Shown here in pieces: positions 60,083 through 64,000 of a DNA stretch of 64,000 nucleotides (positions are counted from its first letter, which is position 1; each line of letters begins with the position of its first letter). The notes under the pieces are model-generated. The model saw only the letters and a program-made list of their open reading frames with translations. It searched no databases and had not been told where the DNA came from. The position numbers were made by a program, and so were the translations under genes. The DNA is taken from the NCBI GenBank assembly GCA_000711775.1, contig ARYC01002620.1, positions 22,153 to 86,152 on the forward strand, given 5' to 3'. The stretch is from Oxytricha trifallax (lineage: Eukaryota > Ciliophora > Spirotrichea > Sporadotrichida > Oxytrichidae).

Positions 60083-61141
60083 ATGAGAAATAGAAATTAG
60101 CGAAATTTAGGGTCTATTTATGATGAGTAATATTTAGATTTACTGCTTAAGCTTAGGCATGGTACAAGTATTAATAGAGACTAAGTCAAACCAGTAATGA
60201 ATTATGCTGCTATAGCAAAGCTTCTGCGCAAGAGTGCCTCAACAATTAGGTATCATTGCTTGTTGGCTGTTTAGCATTATAATTCAGGCACTTGAAAGCA
60301 TCCTGCAAGAAATAAAAGTTCTCTCAGGCTCATATTAACTTCCTCTGCGACTCTATGACTTTGAAGTATTGGGCACACTTTCCATTAGACTAGCGAGCTG
60401 TAATATTTCATTGCAGGTTTCCTGACATGCGCATCTCTCCTTAGACTATAGCCAATATTTATAAAAGAAATGGTATTATTTTCAAGACTGTCAACAGAGT
60501 GAAGAGAGTGATTGATTTTACAGTGCCATTTTATAGTAATAATTTAAACTATATATATGATTAAATACAGAGGGCTATTGACAATAACATTAAGTTCATA
60601 CACGCTGATGGAGCTGTGTTTACCTTCAGCACCTTTATTAATCTTGGTATAAGAAGTATGATAATATAGAAGTCTACGATTAGAAAGTAAAGGTTGTAAC
60701 CCATGCAATTTTAGCAGGTATAGTGAAGACTCTGGGTTAGAAAGTTATGTTATTCATCCTCGCTCTATTAAGCGAGAGTAGTACATAGAGTTCCTACATA
60801 AGCTGAGAGATAAATACAATGATTAAGAGATCATTCTGTTTGTTGACAACCTCTCAGTTCATAAGACTAAGGAGTCTAAGAAAGCTTATGGAGAGTCAAA
60901 CATTACTCCTGTATACAATGTTCCTTACAGCCCTTAATTTAATGGAATTGAATTCTACTGGAGTTAAATAAAGACCCAATACAAGAAACTGCTGCTATAT
61001 CACCTAATGCATGATTTGCCTATAGATACAGTAGACTTGATTCAGAGTAGCTGCAAGAGAGTAGGCATAGATAAGACAACAGTTTGTGCGAGAGAAGGAA
61101 GAATGAATGTTTATAAATAAGTTTTAGATTTAAATGAATGA
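60083..61141 (+). pseudogene. TBE copy 2 transposase, broken
   Basis: ATG 60083 to ancestral TGA 61139-61141. TGA at codon 71 (60293-60295), then frameshifts near 60330, 60635 and 60722. Catalytic segments are still recognisable: FIHADGAVFTFSTF, where Gly replaces Glu after the first D; IILFVDNLSVHKTKES; and VPYSPQFNGIEFYWS. The codon-71 TGA also occurs in TBE copy 3. Confidence 0.9.
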
Positions 61142-61147
61142 ATAAGT

Positions 61148-61944
61148 TCACATATTAAACTAACCCATAAAGGGGTTTGGCTTTTCTTTCTTTTCCTCTC
61201 TTATGGCTTGCTTGGGCCCATGTTTCTTCTCTTTGTGCCAGCTCCTGCATCTATGTTCAATTCTTCTGGCTTTTAAACATCTTTATAAAGTCTCTTGCTC
61301 ACTTCATAAATAGTCTATGACTTCCTCTCTCTGTGAACCTTCGCATGCTCTTTCATTAGGAATATACCAGTTCCAGGTTTCCCTACAAAGTTATTATGAA
61401 TCAAAGCTTACGTACGAGAGAGGAATGGATGCTTCTTAAGCTCAGCGAGCCAGGTCTCGCTTATTAGTATGCCTTGCTTCTTTTAACCTTCAGGAGAAAT
61501 AGAGTAGCGTTTTTAGTGAGCTTCTTCAATGATCTCTCTGAGATAACTCTCTCTTAAAGTGCCAAGAACTCCAAAGAAGAAGCTCCTTTCTGGAAGCTTG
61601 TTAGAGAGTTGTTTCTTGGTAGGAGGATAAACTACCAACTCTTCATCTTTCATCGCATCCTCGTAGAGATTAGTGACTGAAATGTCTGGGTAGTTTGGTA
61701 TATCTATCAACTTTATTTCACTGTTTTTGAAGGCTTTCTTCTCATCGCAGAGTATAGCTTTTAAGAATGAAATTTTGGTACCTTCCATCGTTGGAAGGAA
61801 TAAACCCACTATAGCATATGGTTAAGTATATGTCACATGCTTACCATACTAAGTCAGGTATCGATAGAGATCTTCCTTGCTTCTAAATCCTGAGATCATT
61901 TCTTAAGCTTCAACCCTCTTCATTGCAGTACTTATAGATTCCAT
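61148..61944 (-). pseudogene. TBE copy 2 22 kDa protein, one frameshift
   Basis: ATG 61944 (MESISTAMKRVEAQEMISGF), uninterrupted through IVGLFLPTMEGTKISFLKAI, IPNYPDISVTNLYEDAMKDE, LSNKLPERSFFFGVLGTL and LNIDAGAGTKRRNMG. It then loses one base near 61225 before the expected C-terminus and TGA 61148-61150. This is the best-preserved copy of the 22 kDa gene in the window and lets the frameshifts in copy 1 be located. Confidence 0.88.
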
Positions 61945-62502
61945 CCTTGTTCCTTCTCTTGTTATTGAATTTCAAATTTTAATATATAGAGTTCTGGATC
62001 CTACTGTTAAAAATCTTAGTATTAAATATGGCCATCTCATAGGAGGTCAACCTGGTAAGGATACGTGGAGAAAGCTGGCAGAAGCTGTAACAAACTTCAG
62101 AAATGGAGCTCCATTTTAATCAATTTAGTTCCATTAAATTAGTACTAAATTTGTTTAAATTTGATTAGTACCGGTACTAAATTCGTTAAAATTTAATTGG
62201 TACCAATTTAAATACTTAATTAGTACCTAGTTTTTAACTAATGAGGTTTTAATGGAAAAGTTCCAAAATGGTTCAAAACCTAATTGGTACCAGTACCAAC
62301 CCGATTTTATACTTGGTTGGTACCAAAATCGAAATTATTAAGTATGAAATTAGAAAAATTATATTTATAAACTAAGCATAAATATAGTCTCTAACACCTT
62401 AAATTCAACCATAATTGTTGACGTATCAACTCCTATACAGAGTGACTATAACCAGAAAGGTTACTAGAGCTTAATAATAGAAATTTAAATTTGAATTTAA
62501 AC
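61945..62502. other. TBE copy 2 spacer with GGTACC-rich repeats
   Basis: Between the divergent 22 kDa and zinc-finger/kinase genes. From 62130 to 62330 it has multiple short repeats of AATTGGTACC/TTAGTACTAAAT types with palindromic GGTACC or GTAC cores. Part of it (AATGAGGTTTTAATGGAAAA, about 62240) matches the centre of the palindromic element near 5510. Confidence 0.65.
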
Positions 62503-63469
62503 ATGGCGGCTAACTTAAATCGAAAAGCAGTTTCTCTTAGCAGTGGATAATCATAGATAAACTTTGGCTCCTCCAAGAAACCAGAAGTAATTTATATTGA
62601 GAAGGAGGTTGAGCTAAGAGCTCTAGATTTTGAAGATGAGGTCTTTAAAATTTAAGTTTAAAACAAGAAGTAGAGTGCAGAGATAGGAGTTTAAACATAA
62701 TTGAATTGGTTGAGGAAGATAAGGAACTGCAACCAAAAGAAAAAATTAAAACATTTTAATGTTAAGACTGCTAAAACTTCTTCTCAACTGAGTCTAGCTT
62801 GAAGAGGCATATTAAAGAGGTACACTCTGGTAGAGCTAAGATCTACTTTAAACATGATAAATGGATGAAAGGTACCAATGCACAACATGCATGAAGTCTT
62901 ATACTCACTCAGCCAAAGTAAAGAGGCATATGCAGAAGCATCATTTAAGCGAATTCCTAATTAAAGATGGGGAAACTTAAAAGCTTGTACCTGCTAAAAG
63001 AAAAAATAACTCTCTTGAGTCTTAAAGACAGCAAGAGGAAAGTCTCAAGAGGCAGAAGCGTTTTGAATCAATGAATCAGCCAGCAAATGGTACTCTTATA
63101 GCATGTCTTTAAGAGAGAGCTATGTATATACCTGCATTGAATGCAATTGATATTGAAAGCTGTATTGAAAATTACTTGCATTTTGACCTACCAAACAAGG
63201 CTAAGCTTATAGTGGTTGATGAGTATGCTTACAAAGTATATCCTTTTAAATATCTCATTAAAAACGAGCAGTATCAAAATGAATGCAAAACGAATACATA
63301 ATACTGAGGGAGGCTTAGATAAAATAGTTTAAGAACTTACTTAGACTTGATGGAGTTATTCTTGGGCATGGCTTTGTTGCATTAAACTGAAAAAGTCTGA
63401 AATGACTTTGAGAGAGTATCTCTATCATAATAGATACCCAGATGATTTAAATGAGATACTGTCAGAAAT
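62503..63469 (+). pseudogene. TBE copy 2 zinc-finger/kinase gene, truncated
   Basis: ATG 62503 (MAANLNRKAVSLSSGQSQIN). Zinc-finger remnants read CKDCQNFFSTESSLKRHIKE and YQCTTCMKSYTHSAKVKRHM in different frames, then a long block with IVVDEYAYKVYPFKYLIKNE, equivalent to the region before the kinase domain. Several frameshifts. The gene is cut off by TBE copy 3 before the HRDLKPEN loop. Confidence 0.85.
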
Positions 63470-64000
63470 CAAAACCCTAAAGCCCCTTAGTGAGGTTTAT
63501 AAGTGCTTTGATTTGTAGGGTATAGTTGGGGTCTTATTGGGGTTAATAGAGAAATTAGGCCAATTTCCAAAATGAGAAATAGAAATTAGCGAAATTTACG
63601 GTCTATTTATGATGAGTAATATTTAGATTTACTGCTTAAGCTTAGGTATGGTACAAGTATTAATATAGACTTAGTCAAACCTGTAATGAATTATACAGCC
63701 ATAGCAAGACTCCTACACAAGAGTGCCCCAACCGTTAGGTATTATTGCTTGTTAGCTGTTTAACATTATAACTCAGGCTCTTGAAAACATCCTGCAAGAA
63801 AATAAAAGTTCTCACAGGTCCATATTGACTATCTCTGTGACTTTAAGACATTAAAGTATTGGGCTCACTTTCCTCTTGACTAACGAGCTGTCATGTTTCA
63901 TCGCAAGTTTCCAGACATGCGTATCTCTCTTTAGACTATAGCCAATATTTATAGACGAAATGGTATTACTTTCAAGACTGTCAACAGAGTTAAGAGAGTG
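63470..64000. mobile_element. TBE copy 3, left end, runs off window
   Basis: End sequence CAAAACCCTAAAGCCCC, a C4A4 repeat with two changes, preceded by AAT. It is then nearly identical to copy 2 (TTAGTGAGGTTTATAAGTGC...), so both belong to one subfamily distinct from copy 1. Inserted head-to-tail inside the zinc-finger/kinase gene of copy 2. Confidence 0.9.
63572..64000 (+). pseudogene. TBE copy 3 transposase, 5' part, TGA at codon 71
   Basis: ATG 63572 (MRNRNQRNLRSIYDEQYLDL) stays in frame to the window end except for one TGA at 63782-63784 (codon 71), within HYNSGS-stop-KHPARK. Downstream LKYWAHFPLDQRAVMFHRKF and TIANIYRRNGITFKTVNRVK match the intact copy 1 transposase. Apart from the TGA there is no frameshift in the visible part. 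Confidence 0.85.

Larger units (their letters stand above)
59984..63469. mobile_element. TBE copy 2, interrupted by TBE copy 3
   Basis: Left end AAAAACCCCAAAACCCC (one base different from copy 1), preceded by target AAT. Gene order transposase (+), 22 kDa (-), zinc-finger/kinase (+) is the mirror of copy 1. The third gene is cut at 63469 by another TBE end in the same orientation, so the right end of copy 2 lies beyond the window if it survives. All three genes carry frameshifts or stops, so this copy is old. Confidence 0.9.

Noticed and set aside
1-64000. tRNA and rRNA genes.
   Set aside because: I looked for G+C-rich cloverleaf-like stretches with a TTC-box-type arm and for conserved rRNA blocks and saw none; a covariance-model search would be needed to exclude a tRNA.

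Overview
This window looks like germline (micronuclear) DNA from a spirotrich ciliate of the Oxytricha/Stylonychia type. Four observations support this. Genes read correctly only if TAA and TAG encode Gln and TGA is the sole stop; the glutathione S-transferase and the TBE transposase are clear examples. Intergenic DNA is extremely AT-rich. Nearly every gene is broken into short coding blocks separated by AT-rich inserts, as expected for MDS/IES organisation. Finally, there are ~4.1 kb transposons whose ends are C4A4 telomere-like repeats, i.e. telomere-bearing elements (TBEs). Species is not certain. Most gene boundaries below are locus extents that include introns and internal eliminated segments, not contiguous CDSs.

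Layout. 1-3 kb: minus-strand gene of unknown function. 3.7-4.1 kb: small intact ORF. 4.57-6.22 kb: a non-coding palindromic element with degenerate TBE-like ends. 8.3-13 kb: two or three minus-strand unknown genes. 13.35-14.07 kb: intact theta-like GST. 14.8-24.4 kb: two paralogous Gln-rich zinc-ribbon plus vWA genes with a MORN-like fragment between them. 25.2-26.6 kb: a convergent pair of RING/TRAF-type zinc-finger genes. 27.1-29.4 kb: LRR protein resembling LRRC49. 30.7-33 kb: protein kinase. 34.3-38.0 kb: partial sterol O-acyltransferase-like (MBOAT) gene. 38.1-40.0 kb: dynein heavy-chain stalk/AAA5 block. 40.2-45.5 kb: coiled-coil/GAF-like gene. 45.62-49.70 kb: complete TBE. 49.7-51.7 kb: class II histone deacetylase. 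52.2-53.7 kb: Gln/Ser/Asn-rich protein. 55.3-56.6 kb: dynein linker block. 57-59.5 kb: membrane PAS-like sensor protein. 59.98 kb to the end: a second TBE interrupted by a third TBE.

The most unusual object is at 35,177-37,329. It is a 2,153 bp element with 310 bp terminal inverted repeats that appear identical by eye. It carries one gene, richer in G+C than its surroundings, encoding a protein with a Rep-type superfamily 3 helicase domain (Walker A, Walker B and motif C all visible). It lies inside an eliminated-type insert in the acyltransferase gene, flanked by a 9 bp direct repeat that could be an IES pointer. It is not a TBE and I do not recognise it as a described ciliate transposon family. 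Its reading frame contains one internal TGA, and two TBE transposase genes in the window share an internal TGA at the same codon.

How the parts relate: the cellular genes are mostly housekeeping, ciliary or signalling genes that would be assembled into separate somatic nanochromosomes. The TBEs and the Rep element would be eliminated during that process. The two dynein blocks are in the opposite order to a dynein polypeptide, and the acyltransferase and dynein loci lack essential parts, so scrambled or dispersed MDSs are likely.
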